Shown: one piece after another, positions 1 through 6,216 of the stretch
Layout of the letters: the number at the start of each line of letters is the position of its first letter
Numbering within the stretch: position 1 is the first letter of the stretch
Assembly (NCBI GenBank): GCA_029879555.1
Contig: JAOUQB010000148.1
Span: 1 to 6,430 of the forward strand
DNA: 6,430 nt
Origin: Nitrospirota bacterium
Lineage (GTDB): Bacteria; Nitrospirota; Nitrospiria; Nitrospirales; UBA8639
Direction: 5' to 3'
The notes under the pieces: model-generated
Seen by the model: the letters and a program-made list of their open reading frames with translations, nothing else
The model's database searches: none
Told to the model about the DNA's origin: nothing
Made by a program: the position numbers and the translations under genes

Positions 1-846
1 TTATTGCCCCGCCGCGATTCGCAATTGCTCGACAAGTTTTGAGGGGACATGTAACGAACCTTTTCCCTTTCCCAAGGTAATGTCCGGTTTCAGGGTCCCG
101 TGAAAGTCACTGCCTCCCGTCATCAGTAGCTCAAAACGCTTCGCTAAGCCCAAGTTGAAAGAGATGTGTCGCGCCGAAAAGGTTCCGTAAAACACTTCGA
201 GGCCTCGTAACCCTTGTTCCACCAACGTTTGACAGGCCGTAGCGCTGTCTTCTTTGTTGTACCCTTCCCAGTAGGGGTGAGCGAGAATGGGGATGCCCCC
301 CGCATCAGTAATCCATTCGATGATTTCGTGGGCTTCGGGGACGATTCGTGGGACATAGGCTTTTCCTCGTGAACCCAGTAGCTGCTCAAAGGCGTCTTTC
401 ATCGTCTTGATATAGCCTTTGTCGATGAGTACCTGTGCAATGTGGGGGCGACCAATGGTCCCGGTCCCCGAGGCGAGTTCGACTTCGGCAAGGGAAATAT
501 CCATTCCCAAGGCTTGCAGGCGGTCCAGAATTTGGTGAAGGCGTCCGATTCGTGTTGTTCGATGGGTTTCCAATCTGGCTTGAAAGTGGGGATCAGTCGG
601 ATTAATAAAGTAGCCTAAGATATGCATCTCCCGGTTCTGGAACTGCGCACTCAATTCAATACCTGGGATCAATTCCATGGAAAGGCCTTTGGTGGCCTCT
701 TGTGCTTCAGCTAAGCCTTCGGTGGTGTCATGATCGGTGATGGCCAAAATATCCAGGCCTTGTTGGGTTGCTAGGTCCACTAACGCGGTGGGAGAAAAGC
801 TGCCATCCGAAAACGTGGTATGGGTATGCAGGTCAATACGGCTCAT
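1..846 (-). CDS. PHP-domain phosphoesterase (TrpH/YciV-like)
   Basis: Complete 281-residue protein of the PHP (polymerase and histidinol phosphatase) superfamily, expected to be a cytoplasmic metal-dependent phosphoesterase. The metal-binding motifs are all visible: HTH at residues 7-9 in a DLHTHTTFSDG opening, DHD at 38-40, E64 in PGIELS, H75, RPH at 133-135, H190 in LAHPY, and SDFH at 246-249. This order and the length of about 280 residues fit the TrpH/YciV group. Known members of that group include E. coli YciV (RNase AM, a 5'-3' exonuclease) and a nucleotide phosphatase from Chromobacterium; which substrate applies here cannot be told from sequence. The ATG is directly followed by the conserved first strand, so the start is secure, although no strong Shine-Dalgarno is seen. 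It lies 15 bases after the FolB-methyltransferase gene on the same strand, so the two are probably cotranscribed. The stop codon is the first three bases of the window. Confidence 0.92.
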   Translation of the reverse strand: MSRIDLHTHTTFSDGSFSPTALVDLATQQGLDILAITDHDTTEGLAEAQEATKGLSMELIPGIELSAQFQNREMHILGYFINPTDPHFQARLETHRTTRIGRLHQILDRLQALGMDISLAEVELASGTGTIGRPHIAQVLIDKGYIKTMKDAFEQLLGSRGKAYVPRIVPEAHEIIEWITDAGGIPILAHPYWEGYNKEDSATACQTLVEQGLRGLEVFYGTFSARHISFNLGLAKRFELLMTGGSDFHGTLKPDITLGKGKGSLHVPSKLVEQLRIAAGQ

Positions 847-861
847 GGGTTTGGACGTCGT

Positions 862-1779
862 TTAGGGTTTGCGCGCCACGATACGCGCCGTAAAGGCTCG
901 ATCGGCTTGGGAGACTCCTTGATGATCCCCTTCATCGTAGTGAAGGATCTGAAGCTCACGAAGGAGAGTAAGCAATTCATTGGGTTCTAGGCAAAATTCT
1001 TTTCGACGGGGATGGTGTCGATGAACATGGTTATCAAGGAGAAAGGTTTCGTAGATAATGACCCCTCCAGGTTTCAATGCTTGTAATAATCGTGGGAAAA
1101 GCGGGCGATACAGGTAGAAGAACCCCAGAATAACGTCGTATCGTGCTGTTCCTAGGTCAGGAGGATTCTGATCGTCAGTCTCCAAATCGAGACATTCGGT
1201 GGTGATGGGAAGCCCCCTCGCTTCCCGCGACTGAGTATCGAGAAATTCCAATGCTTCTCGATTTCGATCAATCCCGTGAACGGAGAATCCCTGGGTAGCG
1301 AGAAAATGTGCATGGCGGCCCCGTCCGGTCCCCACATCTAGGGCTTTCCCACGAGGCAAGCGTGGGAGTTGGGCCATGAGAAAGGGTGAGGGATCTCCAT
1401 GTTTGGTTTGAAGGTAGTCTCTTTGTGACCGCAGTAATCGAATTCCAACGGAACCTGAAAAATCTGGAATGGGGGCTTGGACTTTTCTTACCCAAATTTT
1501 GAGGTGCGTCAGGGAAAAATGTTGAAAAAGTGCTCGGCAAAGGTCTTCGGCGAGTTTTTCGAGAAGAGAATACGCCTGTTTTCCCACGGTGTCTCGTATG
1601 CATTGGACAACTGCCGCATAGTCGACAGTATCCGTGAGCCGGTCGCTTTGGAAGGCCGGTTCATTCGGACATTTCAGGATGAGATCGACCAAAATCGGTT
1701 GAGGTTGGGATCGTTCGATTTCCGTGACACCGCAGTGCAACGAGAGTTGGACGCCTTTAATAATGATAGAAGAAGCCAT
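862..1779 (-). CDS. FolB (dihydroneopterin aldolase) fused to a class I SAM methyltransferase
   Basis: A 305-residue two-domain protein. Residues 1-120 are a dihydroneopterin aldolase, which in folate synthesis splits 7,8-dihydroneopterin into 6-hydroxymethyl-dihydropterin and glycolaldehyde. The expected active-site residues are present: E22 in the GVTEIERSQPQP stretch, Y54 in DTVDYAAV, E74 in LLEKLAEDLC and K99 in VRKVQAPIP. Stand-alone FolB is about 120 residues, so the domain is full length. Residues 130-305 are a Rossmann-fold methyltransferase with glycine-rich motif I (DVGTGRGRH, 148-156), an acidic residue after strand 2 (GID, 169-171), and a late KPGGVIIYETF strand (236-246) like that of TehB-like and related small-molecule methyltransferases. 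Its substrate is unknown. The ATG fits the usual FolB start; an in-frame stop lies at 1807-1809, there is no alternative start between them, and the Shine-Dalgarno is weak. Nothing suggests a frameshift: one frame runs through both domains. Domain calls are confident; the joint function is not known. Confidence 0.88.
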   Translation of the reverse strand: MASSIIIKGVQLSLHCGVTEIERSQPQPILVDLILKCPNEPAFQSDRLTDTVDYAAVVQCIRDTVGKQAYSLLEKLAEDLCRALFQHFSLTHLKIWVRKVQAPIPDFSGSVGIRLLRSQRDYLQTKHGDPSPFLMAQLPRLPRGKALDVGTGRGRHAHFLATQGFSVHGIDRNREALEFLDTQSREARGLPITTECLDLETDDQNPPDLGTARYDVILGFFYLYRPLFPRLLQALKPGGVIIYETFLLDNHVHRHHPRRKEFCLEPNELLTLLRELQILHYDEGDHQGVSQADRAFTARIVARKP

Positions 1780-1849
1780 GAAGGTGCACTTCGACCGTCG
1801 GTCAGGTCAGGGAAGGCAATGTCGCAAAGCCAACATGTTTGATCGCAAC

Positions 1850-1878
1850 ACTATGCGAACTGTTGGGCTAGAAAGCAA
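1850..1878 (-). promoter_or_regulatory. Possible promoter of the FolB-methyltransferase/PHP operon
   Basis: On the minus strand TTGCTT (1878-1873) is followed, after 17 bases, by CATAGT (1855-1850). These match the sigma70 boxes at three and four of six positions. It would give a leader of about 60 bases before the ATG at 1779. The spacing is right but the boxes are weak, so this is only the best candidate. The operon could also be read from the lipoprotein promoter past the hairpin at 1895-1921. Confidence 0.25.
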
Positions 1879-1894
1879 CGGGAGAGTAGCCGAA

Positions 1895-1921
1895 TTCGCT
1901 GGCCAATGACTGGCCAGCGAA
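1895..1921 (-). terminator. Perfect 11-bp hairpin after the lipoprotein gene
   Basis: TTCGCTGGCCA (1895-1905) and TGGCCAGCGAA (1911-1921) are exact inverted complements around a 5-base loop. The hairpin begins 21 bases after the lipoprotein stop codon. On the minus strand the run of six T lies before the stem, and only a short AT-rich stretch follows, so it is not a textbook intrinsic terminator. It may still end or stabilise the lipoprotein transcript, or act as a transcription boundary before the next gene. Confidence 0.45.
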
Positions 1922-1927
1922 CTCAGA

Positions 1928-1940
1928 AAAAACAAGATGG
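1928..1940. repeat. 13-bp direct repeat, copy 1
   Basis: AAAAACAAGATGG occurs here, two bases beyond the lipoprotein stop codon, and again at 2317-2329 upstream of that gene in the same orientation. The two copies bracket the whole small gene. Exact identity is 13 bases, with TATT conserved three bases further on. A match of this length could arise by chance in a window of this size. Confidence 0.5.
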
Positions 1941-1942
1941 GA

Positions 1943-2257
1943 TTATTGGCCAGGGACCGCAAGAATGGGGGAACGATTATCCGCATCCCGTTGACATGTC
2001 CGCTCCGCAACCATGCGTTGTCCTGCCGTCGCATCACTTGGAATTCGTGCCAAGCAGGCGTCCAGTGAGTCCCCTTGTGTGCCTTGGGATACTCGACTAG
2101 GCCCCGTCGTGATGGCGCTGGCTTCGCTACTTGATGCGGTGCCAGCTGAGGTTGATCCGGTTCCCGCGGTTGAACCGCCATTCATTTCGGCACATCCCAT
2201 GGTTAAGGCCGAAAGACTGATACAGGTCCAAAAGAATACTTGAGCAAATGGTTTCAT
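1943..2257 (-). CDS. Small predicted lipoprotein, Ser/Thr/Gly-rich, unknown function
   Basis: A 104-residue predicted envelope protein. Residues 1-21 form a lipoprotein-type signal peptide (Lys2, a hydrophobic stretch, then LTMGC with the lipidated Cys at 22). The lipobox is imperfect because Leu is at -4 rather than -3. Position +2 is Ala, which does not signal inner-membrane retention. Residues 26-62 are a low-complexity linker rich in Ser, Thr, Gly and Ala. The tail (about 64-104) holds two cysteines, C68 and C88, in a DACLARIP...ERTCQRD block that could form a disulfide. I have the impression of similar short proteins in Nitrospira-like genomes but cannot name a family. I chose ATG 2257 over the in-frame GTG at 2266 because GAGGAGGGG lies 2274-2266, placing GGAGG ten bases from the ATG but almost touching the GTG. 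It has its own promoter candidate and is divergent from glyQ. Confidence 0.7.
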   Translation of the reverse strand: MKPFAQVFFWTCISLSALTMGCAEMNGGSTAGTGSTSAGTASSSEASAITTGPSRVSQGTQGDSLDACLARIPSDATAGQRMVAERTCQRDADNRSPILAVPGQ

Positions 2258-2265
2258 TGGTTGCA

Positions 2266-2274
2266 CCCCTCCTC
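2266..2274 (-). promoter_or_regulatory. Strong ribosome binding site of the lipoprotein gene
   Basis: Minus-strand GAGGAGGGG is the only strong Shine-Dalgarno found in this window. Its distance to the ATG at 2257 decides the start, because it overlaps the alternative GTG at 2266. It suggests that this small gene is translated well compared with its neighbours. Confidence 0.7.
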
Positions 2275-2290
2275 AATGGATAAACAGGGG

Positions 2291-2324
2291 CTCAAATATA
2301 CTTGAGTGAGGTCATGAAAAACAA
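2291..2324 (-). promoter_or_regulatory. Sigma70-like promoter of the lipoprotein gene, with palindrome over the -10 box
   Basis: On the minus strand TTGTTT (2324-2319) is followed after 18 bases by TATATT (2300-2295), which matches the -10 consensus at five of six positions. Transcription would start near 2288, giving a leader of about 30 bases before the ATG at 2257. The -10 box lies inside CTCAAATATACTTGAG (2291-2306), a 16-bp palindrome with one mismatched pair. A repressor bound there would block the promoter; that role is inferred from position only. Confidence 0.45.
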
Positions 2325-2329
2325 GATGG
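2317..2329. repeat. 13-bp direct repeat, copy 2
   Basis: Second exact copy of AAAAACAAGATGG (the other is at 1928-1940). It overlaps the proposed -35 box of the lipoprotein promoter, so the sequence may be kept for that reason rather than as a recombination trace. Confidence 0.5.
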
Positions 2330-2359
2330 AGGTATTCTCGCGAATATTTTTTTGGCATC

Positions 2360-2384
2360 AGCCATCAGTGTACACCCAATGGCT
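2360..2384. promoter_or_regulatory. Nested dyad between the divergent genes
   Basis: AGCCAT (2360-2365) and ATGGCT (2379-2384) are inverted complements, and between them lies the perfect palindrome GTGTACAC (2368-2375) on almost the same centre. The inner palindrome leaves no loop, so this looks more like a site for a dimeric DNA-binding protein than an RNA hairpin. It lies 138 bases upstream of glyQ, just before the best -35-like element for that gene (TTGACT, 2391-2396, with a poor -10 TACCGT at 2414-2419). No regulator can be named. Confidence 0.3.
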
Positions 2385-2471
2385 ACAATCTTGACTGATC
2401 AAAGGGTTGTTGCTACCGTCAAAAGCTTGGGCAAATTCATGTGGCTGCTCAAAATTTTAGGTTAGTCCAAG

Positions 2472-2525
2472 ATGAGTGATGGTCGAAATTTCATGGCTTT
2501 TCCCGTCCAAAGTCGAGCATTGTGA
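2472..2525 (+). other. Possible 17-codon upstream reading frame coupled to glyQ
   Basis: An ATG at 2472 opens a frame for [17 protein letters not shown] that ends in TGA at 2523-2525. That stop overlaps the GTG start of glyQ as GTGA, an arrangement common in translational coupling. It could explain how glyQ is started without a good Shine-Dalgarno of its own. The upstream frame also lacks a clear ribosome binding site and contains no glycine run, so an attenuation leader is not supported. It may be chance. Confidence 0.2.
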
Positions 2526-3436
2526 CATTTCAAGAGATTATTCTTTCCCTCCATCAGTTTTGGCAATCTCACGACTGCATCCTTGTCCAGCCGTATGATA
2601 CGGAAAAAGGGGCGGGAACCTTTAATCCTGCCACGTTTTTGCGCGCGATTGGTCCAGAACCCTGGCGGGCCGCCTATATCGAGCCCTGTCGAAGACCAAC
2701 GGACGGACGGTATGGTGACAATCCCAATCGTTTGCAACATTACTTTCAGTACCAGGTCGTGTTGAAGCCTGCTCCTGCCGATTCTCAAGATCTCTACCTA
2801 CAAAGTCTCGCCCATTTAGGGTTAGATCCCTATCAGCACGATATTCAATTCTTGCAAGATGATTGGGAATCGCCAACCCTAGGAGCTTGGGGTTTAGGTT
2901 GGGAAGTCCGCTTAGATGGGATGGAAATTACCCAATTCACGTATTTCCAAGAAGTGGGGAGCTTGGAAATGAATCCTGTGACGGTCGAACTCACCTATGG
3001 CCTCGAGCGGATCGCGATGTATTTGCAGGAAGTGGATAATGTCTATGATTTAGTTTGGACAGAGGGCGTTCGGTATGGCGAGCTGTATCATGAGTCAGAA
3101 GTGCAATGGTCGATCTATAATTTTGAAACGGCGGACGTCAGTCTTCTCCAAGCCTCGTTTGATCGTTATGAGCAAGAATGTCAGCAGTTGCTGGATCACC
3201 CGCGAGGCTTAGTGTTGCCCGCCTATGATTGCTGTATGAAATGCTCACACTATTTTAACGTGTTGGATGCCAGGGGCGCGATCAGTGTGGCTCAGCGGAC
3301 CGGCTATATTGCGCGCGTTCGCAATTTGGCAAGAAAATGTGCCCAAGCCTATTTCGATCAACGTGAACGCATGGGTTTTCCGTTAGTCACTCAAAACCAG
3401 GCAACGGTCGCACAAAAAATACGAAAAAAGCGGTAA
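2522..3436 (+). CDS. glyQ: Glycyl-tRNA synthetase alpha subunit
   Basis: A 304-residue protein, the usual length for GlyQ (E. coli about 303). It is the catalytic alpha subunit of the bacterial alpha2-beta2 glycyl-tRNA synthetase, forming glycyl-adenylate and transferring glycine to tRNA-Gly in the cytoplasm. Family blocks are intact: [14 protein letters not shown] (23-36), GPEPW (44-48), the class II motif 2 region [21 protein letters not shown] (54-74), a [17 protein letters not shown] block, and class II motif 3 with GLERIAM (160-166). The C-terminal helical part carries [19 protein letters not shown]. The start is GTG at 2522: MTFQEIIL is the conserved GlyQ N-terminus, and an in-frame TGA lies upstream at 2477-2479. 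The Shine-Dalgarno is weak. glyS follows after 42 bases, so the subunits are almost certainly made from one transcript. Confidence 0.98.
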   Translation: MTFQEIILSLHQFWQSHDCILVQPYDTEKGAGTFNPATFLRAIGPEPWRAAYIEPCRRPTDGRYGDNPNRLQHYFQYQVVLKPAPADSQDLYLQSLAHLGLDPYQHDIQFLQDDWESPTLGAWGLGWEVRLDGMEITQFTYFQEVGSLEMNPVTVELTYGLERIAMYLQEVDNVYDLVWTEGVRYGELYHESEVQWSIYNFETADVSLLQASFDRYEQECQQLLDHPRGLVLPAYDCCMKCSHYFNVLDARGAISVAQRTGYIARVRNLARKCAQAYFDQRERMGFPLVTQNQATVAQKIRKKR

Positions 3437-3478
3437 GCAATCAGCTCTGAAATCTAGGTTGTCTCAGTTTCTTCTGAC

Positions 3479-5674
3479 ATGGCACCTTCAAAAAAACCAC
3501 CGACTAAAGTTCAGAACTCGTCTTCTCGCAAGCCCACCGTGAAGTCGTTACCCTTTTTGCTAGAAATCGGCACGGAAGAAATTCCGACGAAGGTTCTGCC
3601 TCAAGCGCTTCAGGATCTGGCTGCGCTTGGACAACAGCTTTTCGCTGAGGCCCGGTTGGGCTATCAGCACATACGAACGGTTGGAACAGCGAGACGATTA
3701 GCCCTATTGGTTGATGGTCTGCACGTTCAGCAAGCCTCGCTCACGCAAGAAATTGTTGGCCCTCCGAAGTCTGCGGCCTTTGATGCGTCGGGCGTTCCCA
3801 CCAAGGCCGCCCAAGGATTTGCCCATTCCCAAGGTGTCTCCATTGACCAATTGACCATCAAAGAAACACCCAAAGGGTTATATCTGGCCTTTCAGAAGCA
3901 CGAACGCGGCCAATCTGCCAAGCAGGTCCTGGCTGAAATTCTTCCAGGGTATTTGGCCAAAATGACCTTTGCCAGAGCCATGCGCTGGAATGCCTCTCAA
4001 GCTAAATTTGCACGTCCCATCCGATGGATGGTGGCGTTATTAGGGACTCAACCGCTCACAATAGAATTTGCAGGGATACGATCCGGGCGAGTGACCTGGG
4101 GTCATCGCTTTTACCGCATCAAAGGGAAGAAGCCTGGCTTGGGAGTGGCCTTAACTGGTGCGGGTACGTATATTCCGGCTTTAAAAAAACTTGGCGTGTT
4201 GGTTGATCCCGATGAGCGACGGACAGAGATTATTCGGCAGATGGCCGAGTTGACCAAAACTGCGAGAGGACACGTTGAGTCTGTTCATCGGGAGGAGCTG
4301 ATTGAAGAAGCCGTCTGGGGGGTCGAATGTCCGCATACCATCTTGGGAACATTTCAGAAAGATTTTTTAGTGCTGCCCAAAGCGGTGTTGATTTCTTCGA
4401 TGAAAGAACATCAAGGCTTTTTTTCACTGGTTGGGAAAGACGCCAGCCTTTTGCCAAAGTTTATGGCGGTTACCAATACGCCGTGGGGAAAAACGACCTT
4501 AATCACCAAAGGGAACGAGCGCGTGCTCTCCGCTCGTCTCAAGGATGCCCAATACTTCTTTCAAGAAGATGAGAAACAGCCACTCCATGAACGAGTTGCC
4601 GCGTTAGATGGTGTCATATTTCATAAGAAATTAGGCACGATGCGTCAGAAGGTAGAGCGGATACGAGATTTGGCAGGGTGGATGGCGATGACCCTGGATC
4701 GCCAGGATCTCAAAGAAGCGTGTGAACGGGCGGGCTGGCTTTCGAAGGCCGATCTGACGACCGGCATGGTTGGTGAGTTCCCGACCTTGCAGGGTATCAT
4801 GGGCGAGGAATATGCGCGTCATGATGGTGAGGCAGAGGTTGTCTTTCAGGCCATCGGGGAGCAGTATCTTCCCCGATTCCCTGATGATCAATTACCGGTG
4901 AGTCTAGCCGGGAGGTTGGTCGCCTGTGCTGATCGATGTGATTCTATTGCTTCCTTTTTCTCTGTGGGGATGGCGCCATCCGGCTCGGAAGATCCGTTAG
5001 GGTTACGACGAGCGGCGTATGGGTTAGTCCGGCTCGTGAGTGAGGCCTCGGTCCGGTTGAATTTGGTGGAGGTGTTCGGGCAAATGCTCCAGATTCTCGC
5101 CAAACAAGGCGTGGGACATGGTGAGCCAAAGACGGCCACAGAAATCATCAACTTCGTCATTGATCGCTTGCGGTTTTATGGCCGAAACACGATGAATGTT
5201 CGAGAGGATGTCATGGAGGCGGTGACGCGGGTGCGCCCCACACATTCGGCTGACCTGGCGGATCTTGTCTCGAGGATGGGAGCGTTACAAAAGATTGCGA
5301 ATCAACCAGACTTTGAAACCTTGATGATTGGATTTAAGCGTGCCCATCGCATTGTCGAAAAAGAAGCATGGAATGTGTCGGATGTCGTATCCGAACGTTT
5401 TACCCATGATTCTGAGCAACGGTTGGCTGAAGTTCTTTCTCAATCCCAGCACACGGTGAGCACGTCGATTGCCAAGCAGCAGTACGGTGAGGCTCTTGAG
5501 GCCCTTTTGGCCCTTAAGACGCCGATCGATGAATTTTTTGCCTCAGTCCTGGTTAACGATCCTGATCCCAGCATTCGCGAGAATCGCCTTTCTCTGCTGA
5601 CGGCCGTCGATCACCTGTTCCTGACGCTTGCCGATTTTTCGTGCATTCACACCTCCGGGGCTGAGGCTGGGTAG
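3479..5674 (+). CDS. glyS: Glycyl-tRNA synthetase beta subunit
   Basis: A 731-residue protein, the tRNA-binding beta subunit partner of GlyQ. Conserved blocks run in family order: LLEIGTEEIP (27-36), RRLALLV in the N-terminal domain, MRWNASQAKFARPIRWMV, GNERVLSARLKDAQYFF (345-361), LGTMRQKVERI, an HD-like block YARHDGEAE (445-453), the DPLGLRRAA stretch, and a C-terminal helical anticodon-binding region ending LFLTLADFS. E. coli GlyS is about 689 residues. Much of the excess is an N-terminal basic, Ser/Lys/Pro-rich tail (2-24) before the usual start of the family. No Shine-Dalgarno precedes ATG 3479. A GTG at 3539 would give a 711-residue protein beginning MKSLPFLLEIGTEEIP, closer to the norm, but it also lacks one. 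The start is therefore uncertain by 20 residues; the identity is not. Confidence 0.97.
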   Translation: MAPSKKPPTKVQNSSSRKPTVKSLPFLLEIGTEEIPTKVLPQALQDLAALGQQLFAEARLGYQHIRTVGTARRLALLVDGLHVQQASLTQEIVGPPKSAAFDASGVPTKAAQGFAHSQGVSIDQLTIKETPKGLYLAFQKHERGQSAKQVLAEILPGYLAKMTFARAMRWNASQAKFARPIRWMVALLGTQPLTIEFAGIRSGRVTWGHRFYRIKGKKPGLGVALTGAGTYIPALKKLGVLVDPDERRTEIIRQMAELTKTARGHVESVHREELIEEAVWGVECPHTILGTFQKDFLVLPKAVLISSMKEHQGFFSLVGKDASLLPKFMAVTNTPWGKTTLITKGNERVLSARLKDAQYFFQEDEKQPLHERVAALDGVIFHKKLGTMRQKVERIRDLAGWMAMTLDRQDLKEACERAGWLSKADLTTGMVGEFPTLQGIMGEEYARHDGEAEVVFQAIGEQYLPRFPDDQLPVSLAGRLVACADRCDSIASFFSVGMAPSGSEDPLGLRRAAYGLVRLVSEASVRLNLVEVFGQMLQILAKQGVGHGEPKTATEIINFVIDRLRFYGRNTMNVREDVMEAVTRVRPTHSADLADLVSRMGALQKIANQPDFETLMIGFKRAHRIVEKEAWNVSDVVSERFTHDSEQRLAEVLSQSQHTVSTSIAKQQYGEALEALLALKTPIDEFFASVLVNDPDPSIRENRLSLLTAVDHLFLTLADFSCIHTSGAEAG

Positions 5675-5730
5675 CGTCTCGAACCCGGGACAGTTGAGAA
5701 GTGGTCTTAACGCAAAGGACCCAAAGCCTG

Positions 5731-6216
5731 ATGAGTACGGAACGGCCTATTTATGAGAACGCTGAGGAATCTCGACGGGTCCAACGTTTTACGACCCTTG
5801 TAACCATTGGGTTAATGGTTGGTTGTAATGCCTTGCTATTACTTGGGTTATGGGTCAGTGGCGTAGACTTGGAGGCGACCCTGGCCAAGCCGGAACTCTA
5901 CGATCCGGCCAATGGGCATTGTATCGGGGTGCAGTGGGCAAAGGTGGCTGGTGCTGAAGGGTTGGTGAAGGTGTGTACCGAATGGATCGATTTTTCTGAC
6001 ATGTCGGGGCAAACCCATTCATTGCCGCCGGGCCGGATTTTGGCCATGGGTGCTGACGGCAATCTGTATTTTTCTGGCCAATCAAAAGAAAATTATCGAT
6101 TGATTGCCCTGATGATTTTTGCGATAGTGGTTATGATGTCAGGAATTTGGATCAAACGCCGATTAATTGCCAATTATCATCTTCGCCTTCAATCTTTTTA
6201 TCATCGTTCGACCTGA
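5731..6216 (+). CDS. Two-helix membrane protein of unknown function
   Basis: A 161-residue protein I do not recognise. It has a charged N-terminus (ESRRVQRF before the first helix), a hydrophobic segment at about 21-45, a polar region of about 75 residues, a second hydrophobic segment at about 124-141 (LIALMIFAIVVMMSGIWI), and a basic C-terminus beginning KRR. By the positive-inside rule both ends would face the cytoplasm and the middle region the periplasm. That region holds two cysteines (about 64 and 82) that could form a disulfide, then a GADGNLYFSG stretch. I chose ATG 5731, with AAGGA eleven bases upstream at 5715-5719. An in-frame GTG at 5701 would add ten residues (MVLTQRTQSL), with GAGAA touching it. 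The gene follows glyS by 56 bases with no terminator between, so it is probably read from the glyQS transcript; no functional link is evident. Confidence 0.75.
   Translation: MSTERPIYENAEESRRVQRFTTLVTIGLMVGCNALLLLGLWVSGVDLEATLAKPELYDPANGHCIGVQWAKVAGAEGLVKVCTEWIDFSDMSGQTHSLPPGRILAMGADGNLYFSGQSKENYRLIALMIFAIVVMMSGIWIKRRLIANYHLRLQSFYHRST

Noticed and set aside
1477..1842. 121-codon plus-strand open frame
   Set aside because: It lies mostly antisense to the FolB domain, whose active-site residues are all recognisable on the minus strand. The plus-strand product has no recognisable motif.
1807..2181. 124-codon minus-strand frame overlapping the lipoprotein gene
   Set aside because: It overlaps the lipoprotein in another frame, has a composition like frame-shifted sequence, and lacks the strong ribosome binding site and signal peptide of the chosen gene.
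2333..2353. Small stem TATTC/GAATA followed by seven T on the plus strand, resembling a terminator
   Set aside because: The stem is only five AT-rich pairs and no plus-strand gene ends upstream of it. The A/T run more likely belongs to the promoter region of the minus-strand gene.
2400..2521. T-box or glycine riboswitch leader before glyQ
   Set aside because: I found no T-box core sequence, no specifier stem and no terminator before the start. The leader is too short and too poor in GC-rich stems.
4888..5245. Several minus-strand frames inside glyS
   Set aside because: They are antisense shadows of the conserved beta-subunit sequence and show no start signals or recognisable products.
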